Of a DNA stretch of 64,000 nt, positions 9,155 through 16,392 are shown piece by piece. Location: NCBI GenBank assembly GCA_005768755.1, contig VAFL01000013.1, positions 47,421 to 111,420 of the forward strand, read 5' to 3'. The position numbers were made by a program, and so were the translations under genes. Each line of letters starts with the position of its first letter. Position 1 is the stretch's first letter. The notes below the pieces were generated by a model that did no database searches, was not told the origin of the DNA, and saw only the letters and a program-made list of their open reading frames with translations. The DNA is from Paracoccus denitrificans. Lineage in GTDB: Bacteria > Pseudomonadota > Alphaproteobacteria > Rhodobacterales > Rhodobacteraceae.

Positions 9155-10435
9155 TCACGCCGCCTGCCCGCTCAGTCTGCCGTAGAAGCTGCGCTCGAGA
9201 TGCAACTCCCCTGCCCCGGCCTTTTCGACCATACCGCGCAGATAACCTCCCGGTGACGCGACTTCGCCCGCATTGTGCTTTTCGAAGACAAGCGCGAACG
9301 CCGCTGTCGCCACCTGCTTACCCAACCTGTCCTGCGCCACATTCCAGGCATGCTCCGACACCCCGATCATCGGCCTGAGTTGGCCGGCAACCCGGTGAAG
9401 ATCTCCCCAATCCTTGACAAACCCTTCCAGATTGCGCGCCCAGGATGCGAATTCCGGACAAGCCTGCAGGACCGTCGGCAGATCCAGCGCTACCCGCTTC
9501 TTGCGTACTTCGGCCACCCACTCTTCCAGCTCCCGTTCAACCTGATCTTCGGGCTGAGCATTGTGCACCACGGCCGCGACTTCCTCATCTTCTGAGGAAT
9601 TACTGATTACAAGATCAAGTTGGTTTGTAATTAGTATGTGAGGGTCGGTAATGACCTCCCTGGGGTTCATTTCTTGAGTCTTCTCGGGCACTTGTGCGGT
9701 GGTTTCAGGTGTGTTTTCCACAGGCTCGGTGGCCTCAGTTGCCTTGAGATAGGCGGCTTCGACCCGCGCCTGAAGTTCCTTGAACCGGCCCAGCAAGCGC
9801 GCAAGCTGGTCAGAAGCTTCATGACGGCGCGGAAGCCGGTCCAAAAGCTCCTCGAAGAGCCCCGTGAACTGTGTCCAAGGCCCACGCAGCGCGCTGCTGA
9901 CGGCCGCCTCAATACGCGCGCGGATCATCCGTCGCGCGACCGTGATCTGACGCTTGAGGCGCTGGCAGATCTCGCGTTCTGCCAGCAATTCTGCATGAAG
10001 CTCTTCAAACTCCTCGACGCGGGCTGCGAGTGGCGACAGATCGAAGCCGTAGGCCTCGAGGATGCGCCCTTCTGCGTCCCTGTGTCCCCATCGCTTGCCG
10101 TTGGAGCTGTCCTGGAAGGAAATCACGCCGATCTCGGCCAGACGCCGAGCATGGCGCTTGAGTGCGGAGAGCGAGAAGCCCGTCTGCTCCATCAGGTAGG
10201 CATTCGATGCCCAGACAATCGGGCGCCGCCCCTCCTCCCAGTCCTGGGCTTGGGTGAAGGCGCCGAGCGAGTCGAGGAGCATCAAGTCTCCGGCCTTGAG
10301 GCCAATGTATGCACCGACCCGCTTCACGGCCACAAAGGCCCGAGTTTTGGGTACAGCTACCTGTTCACCGGCTTGGGCAAGCTGCTCTGCGATGCCAAGA
10401 CCCGGTGTCGGCTTGCGCCAACCTGTATGTTTCAT
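9155..10435 (-). CDS. repC: Replication initiator RepC
   Basis: 426 aa from the ATG at 10435; the frame reaches 10486 without supporting sequence. RepC binds the origin, which in repABC replicons lies inside its own gene, and starts replication. The N-terminal winged-helix part contains KAGDLMLLDSLGAFTQAQDW and SALKRHARRLAEIGVISFQD, typical of repABC RepC. The C-terminal region (ARNLEGFVKDWGDLHRVAG, GGYLRGMVEKA) matches the second conserved block. An acidic linker encoded by AT-rich DNA separates them. It is third in repA-repB-repC, preceded by a predicted antisense RNA that would limit its expression. Confidence 0.9.
   Translation of the reverse strand: MKHTGWRKPTPGLGIAEQLAQAGEQVAVPKTRAFVAVKRVGAYIGLKAGDLMLLDSLGAFTQAQDWEEGRRPIVWASNAYLMEQTGFSLSALKRHARRLAEIGVISFQDSSNGKRWGHRDAEGRILEAYGFDLSPLAARVEEFEELHAELLAEREICQRLKRQITVARRMIRARIEAAVSSALRGPWTQFTGLFEELLDRLPRRHEASDQLARLLGRFKELQARVEAAYLKATEATEPVENTPETTAQVPEKTQEMNPREVITDPHILITNQLDLVISNSSEDEEVAAVVHNAQPEDQVERELEEWVAEVRKKRVALDLPTVLQACPEFASWARNLEGFVKDWGDLHRVAGQLRPMIGVSEHAWNVAQDRLGKQVATAAFALVFEKHNAGEVASPGGYLRGMVEKAGAGELHLERSFYGRLSGQAA
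9580..9655. other. Candidate oriV: AT-rich segment inside repC
   Basis: A clear local drop in GC within an otherwise GC-rich gene (for example TTGGTTTGTAATTAGTATG near 9620). In studied repABC plasmids the origin is an AT-rich tract in the middle of repC. Function here is inferred from that precedent. Confidence 0.4.
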
Positions 10436-10499
10436 GCCTGTTTCTCGCCTCCAGTTATGTGAAGACAAAAGAAAGCCGTTCGCCAAAGTGGCGTTCCTG

Positions 10500-10528
10500 T
10501 TGACAGTGATTCGCGGGAGAGATATCTT
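10500..10528 (+). promoter_or_regulatory. Promoter of antisense ctRNA
   Basis: TTGACA at 10500-10505, a 17-base spacer, then TATCTT at 10523-10528, on the strand opposite to repABC. This is the strongest sigma-70 style promoter seen in the replication region. Confidence 0.7.
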
Positions 10529-10534
10529 CTAAGC

Positions 10535-10588
10535 GACCAAACTTTTCAGATTAGCTCTCAGGCCACGCTGCTTGGGGGCTTTTCTTTT
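10535..10588 (+). ncRNA. Counter-transcribed RNA (incompatibility RNA) of the repABC cassette
   Basis: Predicted transcript of about 54 nt starting just past the promoter at 10500-10528. It ends in a terminator: stem 10553-10559 with 10574-10580, followed by TTTTCTTTT. The length and the place (repB-repC gap, antisense to repC leader) match the small RNAs that set repC expression and incompatibility in repABC plasmids. Transcript ends are inferred. Confidence 0.65.
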
Positions 10589-10595
10589 GCCTAGA

Positions 10596-11594
10596 TCATT
10601 GTTCTGACTGCTCCTCTTTCGTCACGAGGAATTCATCGTACAGCTGATCAAGTCGACCCGAGAGAAAGTCCCCGAACTCGGTTGAATCTTGTGCCGTAAG
10701 TGAAATGCTGAATGCTTTTCCGGACCGACCGATGACGCCTTTGATGCGGCCTTTGCCTGCGGTCCAGGTCCGTTTCTTGGGCGTGGCACGCGTTTTTCGG
10801 CCCTTCGGCGCCCTGCCCGCTTCTGCTAGCTTGCTGTGCAGGAACTCGAAGCGAGAATCGCTGTCGAGTCCCTTAAATCCGTCAAACTCCAAAGCTCCTT
10901 TGAGTATCTTCTCATTCTCGGGCTCCGAAGTCAGCTTTTTGAAATCCTCCCAACGATCACGCCCGATCTGCTTTGCAGGGCCAATCTGTTCGATCACGTG
11001 CCGCGGGACGTTCTGCGCCACTGACAACATGCGCGAAAGCAAAGTACCATCTATGGTCAGGGCGGACTGGATCACATCCTTTTCTTGCCCCAAATCCAAG
11101 AGGCTCTTTGCAAATAGGGCCTTCTCAATAAAAGAGAGATCTGCGCGCGAAGTGTTTTCTTGCCCTTGAGCAAGAATGTGGGCCACATCGTCCATCGGTT
11201 TCACAACGGCGCGAACCTTACGGCTGAGCGCCGATGCAACACGCACGCGGCGATGCCCAAAGACTATCATATAGCGACCATCCGCTTCCGGATGCGGTCT
11301 GAGCAATACTGGCGTGTCCTGGCGACCGGCTGCGATCGATGCCTTCAGTTCGTCGAAAGCAACGTCGTCATCACTAAGCCGATCCGAAACGAATGACACA
11401 TCGATCAAATGCGGTTCGATCTCGACAATGGTTTCGCCTTCCAGGAGACGCTTAGAGTTCTCCGCAAGGCTATCAATCGAAACCTTCATCGATTTCGAAG
11501 CGCCGCGCATTGCGTATCCGGAGCGACCGGAATCCTTGGGCTGCTCCGGCGAGCCGGCCATGACACTCTTCAAGAGGTCTTTGCGAGCCATCAA
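10596..11594 (-). CDS. repB: Partition protein RepB (ParB family)
   Basis: 332 aa; two adjacent Met codons (11594, 11591) are possible starts. RepB binds centromere-like parS sites and works with RepA to segregate the plasmid. A ParB-type N-terminal motif with the nucleotide-binding GHRR box lies at residues 113-116. A helix-turn-helix region follows (IQSALTIDGTLLSRMLSVAQ, residues about 177-196), and a basic stretch (KGRKTRATPKKRTWTAGKGR) precedes the C-terminal RepB domain. It is separated from repA by 100 bases that hold two copies of a repeated palindromic element. Confidence 0.92.
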   Translation of the reverse strand: MMARKDLLKSVMAGSPEQPKDSGRSGYAMRGASKSMKVSIDSLAENSKRLLEGETIVEIEPHLIDVSFVSDRLSDDDVAFDELKASIAAGRQDTPVLLRPHPEADGRYMIVFGHRRVRVASALSRKVRAVVKPMDDVAHILAQGQENTSRADLSFIEKALFAKSLLDLGQEKDVIQSALTIDGTLLSRMLSVAQNVPRHVIEQIGPAKQIGRDRWEDFKKLTSEPENEKILKGALEFDGFKGLDSDSRFEFLHSKLAEAGRAPKGRKTRATPKKRTWTAGKGRIKGVIGRSGKAFSISLTAQDSTEFGDFLSGRLDQLYDEFLVTKEEQSEQ

Positions 11595-11637
11595 GCCATC
11601 TCCTTTTTGTCAGAATCCATTCGACGCGCAGCGCACA

Positions 11638-11663
11638 TTTCGACAGTTGCACGGCTGTCAAAA
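11638..11663. repeat. parS-like palindrome between repA and repB
   Basis: TTTCGACAG / CTGTCAAAA arms around TTGCACGG. The right half, TGCACGGCTGTCAAAA, is repeated at 11673-11688 and again upstream of repA at 13176-13191. Location between repA and repB and repetition upstream of repA fit RepB-binding centromere sites. The sequence differs from the Rhizobium parS consensus, so assignment is by position. Confidence 0.55.
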
Positions 11664-11672
11664 CTTGCGCTC

Positions 11673-11688
11673 TGCACGGCTGTCAAAA
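11673..11688. repeat. Second parS-like repeat copy
   Basis: TGCACGGCTGTCAAAA, identical to the right half of the palindrome at 11638-11663 and in the same orientation; start-to-start distance of the shared 16-mer is 25 bases. Confidence 0.5.
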
Positions 11689-11694
11689 CCACAG

Positions 11695-12906
11695 TCATTC
11701 TCGCCCCCAAGCCTTGTGGATCAGTTCGGCGATTTCGTCGTTCACATCATTCAAAGACGTGACTGCGCGGTCGTAAGTAGTCCGCACGAACTGCGACCGC
11801 TCAACTTCGTAAAGCGTCTGCTTGGTGATCCCGGCGTCGGAGATCGCCGTTGATTTCAGTACAGGGGCTGAAAGCAATTGACTTGGAAACATCGCCTGGA
11901 GGAACCCGACCATCTGCTTTTGAGGGCCGTCCGTTGGTTCAAAACGCGTTACGAGGTAACGGAACCACTTCAGGCGCATGTTTGCTCCTGCATCACGGAT
12001 CGTCTTCATGATCCCGCCCAGCATCAAGAGAAACTGGCTCATCGACATGACGTCCAGCATCTGAGGATGGACTGTCACAATCACAGAAGAGGAAGCCGTC
12101 AGAGCAGTGAGGGTGAGGTAGCCAAGCTGAGGAGGGCAATCGATTACGACCACGTCATAGCGGTCATCAACCTGGCTAAGCGCCTTCGATATACGAGTGA
12201 AGAAGGTACGGCCCTCATGGGGATCGCTGCTCGTCAAAGCAACCGGGGTATCGTATTCGTACTCTTGAAGCTCGAGACTTGCCGGAACGATATCCAGGTT
12301 GGGGAAGTTTGTTGGCCGGATCACCTCGGTGATCGGCTTGCGCTCGTCATCATACCGAAGTGTTTCGTAGAGCGAAGGCACGTCGTCAAGTTCGGGCTGA
12401 ATGCCGTGCAGTGCTGTGAGCGAGGCTTGAGGGTCCAAGTCGATCGCAAGAACTCGATGACCTTTCAACGCCAAGTGCTGCGCGAGGTGGGCGGCGGTAG
12501 TGGTCTTTCCGGAACCCCCTTTGAAGTTCACGACAGACACAACGTGCAGTTCCTCGCCAGGCTGTCGATATGGGACATAGCGGCGCTTCCCGGGGCGACC
12601 GAACTTGTCGAAATAAGCTCTCAGTTCCAGCATCTGCTCGGCCGAGTAGCTGCGCCTCCCGGAAGACGACGTTTCAGGTTCAGGACCTTTGCCTTCGAGA
12701 TGAAGCTTCTTAATGGTCGACTGGGTCACGCCTAGATAGTAGGCAACTTCGGCCAATGAAAACTGACGTAGACCTTTTTGGGCGTCCGGCGGATACTGTT
12801 CCTGCCGCAACATATTGAGGCGGTCGGAAATCAACTCTCCTTGCTGCATGATGATCTCGTCGAAGGGTTGATCCTTCGTATCAGCCGCAAAAGACCGTCC
12901 TCGCAT
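11695..12906 (-). CDS. repA: Partition ATPase RepA (ParA family)
   Basis: 403 aa, standard for repABC RepA. Residues about 49-75 form a MerR/HTH-like DNA-binding region (FSLAEVAYYLGVTQSTIKKL). The deviant Walker A box KGGSGKTT is at residues 129-136, and the Walker B-like segment VVVIDCPPQLGYLTL is about 100 residues later. RepA drives segregation and, with RepB, represses the repABC operon. It is the first gene of the leftward operon; palindromes that could be its operators lie at 12953-12967 and 13038-13058. Confidence 0.93.
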   Translation of the reverse strand: MRGRSFAADTKDQPFDEIIMQQGELISDRLNMLRQEQYPPDAQKGLRQFSLAEVAYYLGVTQSTIKKLHLEGKGPEPETSSSGRRSYSAEQMLELRAYFDKFGRPGKRRYVPYRQPGEELHVVSVVNFKGGSGKTTTAAHLAQHLALKGHRVLAIDLDPQASLTALHGIQPELDDVPSLYETLRYDDERKPITEVIRPTNFPNLDIVPASLELQEYEYDTPVALTSSDPHEGRTFFTRISKALSQVDDRYDVVVIDCPPQLGYLTLTALTASSSVIVTVHPQMLDVMSMSQFLLMLGGIMKTIRDAGANMRLKWFRYLVTRFEPTDGPQKQMVGFLQAMFPSQLLSAPVLKSTAISDAGITKQTLYEVERSQFVRTTYDRAVTSLNDVNDEIAELIHKAWGRE

Positions 12907-12952
12907 CCGCCTGCCCTCTAAATATCGCTTTTTCAGCGATCTCGCTCATTAA

Positions 12953-12967
12953 AGTGTCATCTACACT
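12953..12967. promoter_or_regulatory. Possible RepA operator (AGTGT-N5-ACACT)
   Basis: Perfect 5-base arms about 50 bases upstream of the repA start. TACACT recurs at 13072-13077, next to TATAGTG on the leftward strand, which is a possible -10 box of the repA promoter. Role inferred from position. Confidence 0.35.
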
Positions 12968-13037
12968 GAAAAACAAGGCTTAACAACGATTTTCGTCCGG
13001 CGGTTTGATCTTGCCCAATCCGCCAACTGACCTAGAT

Positions 13038-13058
13038 GTCGCGACAACCTGTTGCGAC
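13038..13058. promoter_or_regulatory. Palindrome upstream of repA
   Basis: GTCGCGACA-ACC-TGTTGCGAC, 9-base arms with one mismatch, about 130 bases upstream of repA. It is a plausible binding site for RepA or RepB in operon autoregulation. Confidence 0.35.
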
Positions 13059-13175
13059 CGGGGAAAATTGCTACACTATACCTAGGGAAAACTGTCATAT
13101 GCTCGGATGGGCAGCCGAGTTGCTCTTCGCGTCAATTACATCGTAACGATATGTTGTTATTTTATTTTTCTTCGC

Positions 13176-13191
13176 TGCACGGCTGTCAAAA
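13176..13191. repeat. Third parS-like repeat copy upstream of repA
   Basis: TGCACGGCTGTCAAAA, exactly the element seen twice between repA and repB, in the same orientation. Confidence 0.5.
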
Positions 13192-13630
13192 TGCGAGAGG
13201 CTTGAAGCGTTCAGAACGCTAGGAGCCCAAGAACAGTCTCCTCCGAATCGGATTGCGTCGGCATCGCCTTGCGCCCATCAGTGATCAGTCGCTTCCATCA
13301 AGCGCACGCACCCCTGCGCGCCAACATGCAGGCAATGCATGTCGGTGCGAAGGGAAACAGCGGGAATCGACTGGGTTGCCCCAGCTGATTCTTTGCGTCA
13401 CCCGGCTGCTTTCGGCACCAAAGAGACGATCGAATGAAGATAGAGATCATCTTGGCTGTCAGCCCTTCCGAAATAGGCGCTGAAACCGAAGTCCCGGATG
13501 GCCAGCATGAAACAGCCGGCATCGGTTGCCGATCAGATGAGCGCGCCAACAGGGCAGGGCGCGGCCGCCGTTGGACGCTGACATGCGACATCAAGGCCGC
13601 GCGGAATGCAGGTTTGGCGCTGCGCGAATG
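13192..13630. other. Non-coding stretch with a short protein relic
   Basis: No convincing gene. On the minus strand between about 13400 and 13530 a short stretch reads FMLAIRDFGFSAYFGRAD then DDLYLHSIVSLVP before a stop. It looks like real protein sequence cut off by an upstream stop codon, but I do not recognise the family. The rest shows no motif I can interpret. Confidence 0.35.
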
Positions 13631-14692
13631 TCAATCGAGCTGCCGCCGTTCAAGCAAATCCGTCGCCGGATTATCCTCGATCTCGACATCGGCATAATAG
13701 GCCTGCGCCTGCGCCGGATCGCGGTGCAGCGAGAGTTGCATGGCGGCGGCCAGCGGCGCCCCGTCCAGCGCGGCCTGCGTCAGAAACCCCGAGCGCAAAC
13801 CGTGCGGGCTGGCAAAGTCCCTTGGATAGCCAGCCAGTTCCAGTCGGTGCGCGACGATCTCCCGAAACCCGCCCGGCGTCAGGCGACGTTTCAGCACCCG
13901 GTCGGCTTGGCTGACCGGACGGAAGAGCGGCCCGCCGGTGATTCCGGCGGCCTCGATCCAGGCCAGCACCGAGCGTGCCGGAAACCCTTTCAGCGGCAGC
14001 CAGGGCGCCTGATCGGGCGTGGTAGTCTTGGTGTGCAAGAGGCGAATGCGTATCAGCCCGCGCTCCGCCATTGGCCGGGCGTCGATATCGTCGAGATTCA
14101 GCGCCGTGACCTCGGAGCGCCGGCGCCCGCCACTTGCCCAGGCCAGCGCCAGGGCGGCGTGATCGCGCAGATCGCGCATGGCGCCCGTGCGGCAGGTCGC
14201 CAGCATCGCGGTCAGCACGTCCCGGGTAATCGGGTTTTCGGATTTGCGCTGGCGGGGACGGGCCGCGGCACGCCGCGCCTTTACGCGCGCCTCCTTGATC
14301 AGCGGCGCATCGAAGGGCGAGGGCAGGTTCTTCATCCGGTGGAAGGCCCGCCAGCTTGCGATGCGACGATCCAGTGTCGACGGGGCAGGGGCGGCGTATC
14401 CGCGCCTCAGTCCCGCGGCCACCAGGGCCTCGGCTGCCTCACGGGCCGGCCCGGTCGCGTCGCGCAAATCCCGCGCATGATCGAGGATGAAGCGCAGCGC
14501 CACCGCTTCTTCCTCGGGCCAGGCGAGTGCGGCACCGAACGCAGCAGCCTTCCAGGCCCCGATATAGGCCAGGTCCTGTTCATAGGCGCGGAGCGTGTTC
14601 TCGGCCGTGCCCCGGCGGAAGAGTTCCGTCAGCGCGTCCTGGTCTGCGGGCGTGAGCGACGCCGGGAGGGGCAGAGGTTGAAGTTGTGACAT
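13631..14692 (-). CDS. Site-specific tyrosine recombinase
   Basis: 353 aa from the ATG at 14692; the frame continues far upstream through the toxin-antitoxin region as a shadow. The N-terminal core-binding domain contains GTAENTLRAYEQDLAYIGAW. The catalytic domain shows the first arginine region (LALAWASGGRRRSEVTALNL), the HxxR box (SPHGLRSGF) and a terminal tyrosine region (AQAQAYYADVEIE). It resembles integrase/recombinase proteins found beside Tn3-type elements and plasmid cassettes. It is divergent from the toxin-antitoxin pair; the shared gap contains TATCATTGATA. Confidence 0.85.
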   Translation of the reverse strand: MSQLQPLPLPASLTPADQDALTELFRRGTAENTLRAYEQDLAYIGAWKAAAFGAALAWPEEEAVALRFILDHARDLRDATGPAREAAEALVAAGLRRGYAAPAPSTLDRRIASWRAFHRMKNLPSPFDAPLIKEARVKARRAAARPRQRKSENPITRDVLTAMLATCRTGAMRDLRDHAALALAWASGGRRRSEVTALNLDDIDARPMAERGLIRIRLLHTKTTTPDQAPWLPLKGFPARSVLAWIEAAGITGGPLFRPVSQADRVLKRRLTPGGFREIVAHRLELAGYPRDFASPHGLRSGFLTQAALDGAPLAAAMQLSLHRDPAQAQAYYADVEIEDNPATDLLERRQLD

Positions 14693-14697
14693 CAGGT

Positions 14698-14711
14698 TGC
14701 TATCATTGATA
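14698..14711. promoter_or_regulatory. Palindrome in recombinase / toxin-antitoxin divergent gap
   Basis: TGCTATCA followed by TTGATA gives the palindrome TATCATTGATA (14701-14711). TGCTATCA equals the half-site I recall for FitA binding in Neisseria, so autoregulation of the TA pair is plausible. A recombination core for the adjacent recombinase is the alternative. Confidence 0.4.
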
Positions 14712-14733
14712 ACGGATTGATGGAGAACGAGCC

Positions 14734-14970
14734 ATGGCACAGCTGATCGTGCGGGATGTCGACGAGACCACTGCGCAGGCCCTGCGGCTGCGGGCGGCCG
14801 CCAATGGCCGCTCGGTCGAGGCCGAACACCGGATGCTCTTGCGCGAGGTGCTGGGCACGCCCGGCCAGTCCGAGGACTTCGCAGCGGCGGCGGCCCGGTT
14901 GCGGGCCCGCCTCGATCGCGGCACCGACAGCGCCGCGCTGGTGCGCGCGGGACGGGACGCGCGCGCGTGA
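14734..14970 (+). CDS. FitA-like antitoxin
   Basis: 78-aa ribbon-helix-helix protein: MAQLIVRDVDETTAQALRLR followed by GRSVEAEHRMLLREVL is the FitA/StbC pattern. The remainder (residues about 48-78) would bind the toxin. The stop overlaps the GTG start of the toxin gene (GTGA), so translation is coupled. It represses its own promoter with the toxin in known systems and stabilises plasmids. Confidence 0.85.
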   Translation: MAQLIVRDVDETTAQALRLRAAANGRSVEAEHRMLLREVLGTPGQSEDFAAAAARLRARLDRGTDSAALVRAGRDARA

Positions 14971-15425
14971 GCGACGCCGTCGCCGGGCCGGTCTCCGGAC
15001 CCTGTGTGGTCGATGCCAGCACCGCGCTGAAATGGGTCCTGCAGGAGGAGGGCAGTGTAGCTGCCGTCACGCTGCTCGATGGACGGCCACTTTACGCCCC
15101 GCCCCTGATCTACATCGAGGTCGCGAATGCGCTGTGGTCGGCCGTACGGCGGCAGCGACTGCTGCCGGAAGAGGCGGCCGATGCCCTCGACCTGATCACC
15201 CGGGCGCCGCTGCGCCAGGCTGGCGAGGACGCATCGCTGGCGGCCCGGGCGCTGCAGCTGTCGCTGCTGCTGGATCATCCGGTCTATGACTGCAGCTATC
15301 TCGCCCTGGCGATCCGGCACAAGGTGCCGGTGGTGACCGCGGATCGCCGCTTTGTCCGGGCCGCGGCGGCGGTGGCCGAGGCCGCGCCCTTCGTTCGCCT
15401 GCTCAGCGATTCTGCGGCGCATTGA
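14967..15425 (+). CDS. PIN-domain toxin (VapC/FitB family)
   Basis: 152 aa, GTG start. PIN-domain acidic residues are visible: VVDASTALKWVL (first Asp), PLIYIEVANAL (Glu), YDCSYLALAIRHKVPVVTAD (two Asp). VapC-type proteins are Mg-dependent RNases that cut tRNA or rRNA when the antitoxin is lost. Together with the upstream gene it forms a complete plasmid addiction module next to the replication region. Confidence 0.87.
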   Translation: MSDAVAGPVSGPCVVDASTALKWVLQEEGSVAAVTLLDGRPLYAPPLIYIEVANALWSAVRRQRLLPEEAADALDLITRAPLRQAGEDASLAARALQLSLLLDHPVYDCSYLALAIRHKVPVVTADRRFVRAAAAVAEAAPFVRLLSDSAAH

Positions 15426-15481
15426 TGCTCTCCCTGACGGATTTCTCCGCCCATGATAGCGGAATATTGGTCCTTCTTCAA

Positions 15482-15518
15482 CACTATCGATAATGGCATC
15501 TTATCGACAGTGATAGTG
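15482..15518. repeat. Inverted repeat downstream of toxin gene
   Basis: CACTATC (15482-15488) and GATAGTG (15512-15518) flank inner GATAA / TTATC. The GATA-rich words resemble the palindrome at 14701-14711. It could be a recombinase or resolvase crossover site; the 15426-15568 gap holds nothing else. Confidence 0.35.
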
Positions 15519-15568
15519 ATCAGAAGAAGGTGCTTCTGTGATCCGCATTTTTGGCCTATTCTGCGGAG

Positions 15569-15837
15569 ATGAGTGACTTGGACGAAGACTGGTTCGATCC
15601 GTCAGAGGGCGAAGGTCCCGCTTTTCCGCCCCTGCCACGGGCGGATCGGCGGATCTTGGTTGATCCTGCGGCCTGGCGCGCCGCCGAGGCGGCCTGCGCC
15701 GTGGACCTGGCCCAGGCCGCGATGGCCATCGGCCGGCTGGCGGGGTTGCTGGCCAGTCTGGACGAGACAATGCGGGCGGGCATGATCGCCCGGCTGGCGC
15801 TGATCGAGGTCGAGGCGATGCTCTGGGCCGCCGGCAC
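15569..15837 (+). pseudogene. N-terminal fragment of an RHE_PE00001/DUF1612-like plasmid protein
   Basis: About 90 residues (MSDLDEDWFDPSEGEG; GMIARLALIEVEAMLWAAGT) resembling the start of a family of HTH-containing plasmid proteins of unknown function. At about base 15838 the sequence turns into a serine resolvase in another frame, so the gene is cut. The family call is from memory of the motif IARLALIEVEAMLW and is tentative. Confidence 0.4.
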
Positions 15838-16143
15838 ACCACCACCTCGGCCGGTCGCATGATCTTCGGCATCTTCGCGACCCTGGCCGAGTTCGAGCGC
15901 GACCTGATCCGGGAACGGACCATGGCTGGCCTGGATGCCGCTCGGACTCGTGGGCGAAAAGGCGGGCGGAAGTTCGCGCTGACCAAGGCCCAGGTCCGTT
16001 TGGCGCAGGCCGCCATGGCGAACAGGGACACATCGGTATCTGCCCTCGCCGCAGAGCTCGGCATCAAGCCCGTCACGCTCTATCGTTACGTCGATGCAAA
16101 CGGAAACCTGCGAGAGCATGGAAAACGGGTTCTCGCCGCTTAG
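15838..16143 (+). pseudogene. Tn3-family resolvase (serine recombinase) C-terminal fragment
   Basis: TTSAGRMIFGIFATLAEFER followed by DLIRERTMAGLDAARTRGRK is the classic catalytic-domain end and hinge of TnpR/Pin recombinases. A C-terminal helix-turn-helix follows (SVSALAAELGIKPVTLYRYV). The N-terminal half with the catalytic serine is missing, so it cannot recombine. Its stop codon lies within the transposon terminal repeat. Confidence 0.8.
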
Positions 16144-16176
16144 CGTAGGATTCTGCACTCTCCGGCATCAGACCCC
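16139..16176 (-). repeat. 38-bp Tn3-family terminal inverted repeat
   Basis: Read on the minus strand it begins GGGGTCTGA and ends ACGCTAAG over exactly 38 bases, agreeing with the Tn3 terminal repeat at both ends (GGGGTCTGA, ACGTTAAG). It marks the true outer end of the transposon that carried the resolvase fragment. The other end is not in this part of the window. Confidence 0.75.
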
Positions 16177-16392
16177 TATATGGCGGCGGGCTGGGGCCGC
16201 GCCGATCTGCCGGGCGATGCTGTGGGCTTCGTCTCGCTGGCGACCTTTGCCCTGACCATTCCGACGGCGCTTCTGACGACGCGGCTTGGCGTGCGGCTGG
16301 CCCATGCCCTGTCGCGCCGCAAGCTTGAGACGGCCTTCGGTCTGTTCCTGGTGGCCGTCTCGTTGCGGTTCCTGTGGGATCTGCTGGGCTAG
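16177..16392 (+). pseudogene. TauE/SafE (TSUP) permease C-terminal fragment
   Basis: About 70 residues with two hydrophobic segments (GFVSLATFALTIPTALLTTR; ETAFGLFLVAVSLRFLWDLL), matching the end of TSUP-family anion exporters. The coding sequence starts immediately beyond the Tn3-type repeat, so transposon insertion removed the upstream part. It converges on the lyase gene, overlapping its stop by 4 bases. Confidence 0.75.

Noticed and set aside
13571..14689. Long plus-strand open frame (372 codons) opposite the recombinase
   Set aside because: It is the antisense shadow of the tyrosine recombinase in GC-rich DNA, rich in Arg, Gly and Pro with no domain pattern.
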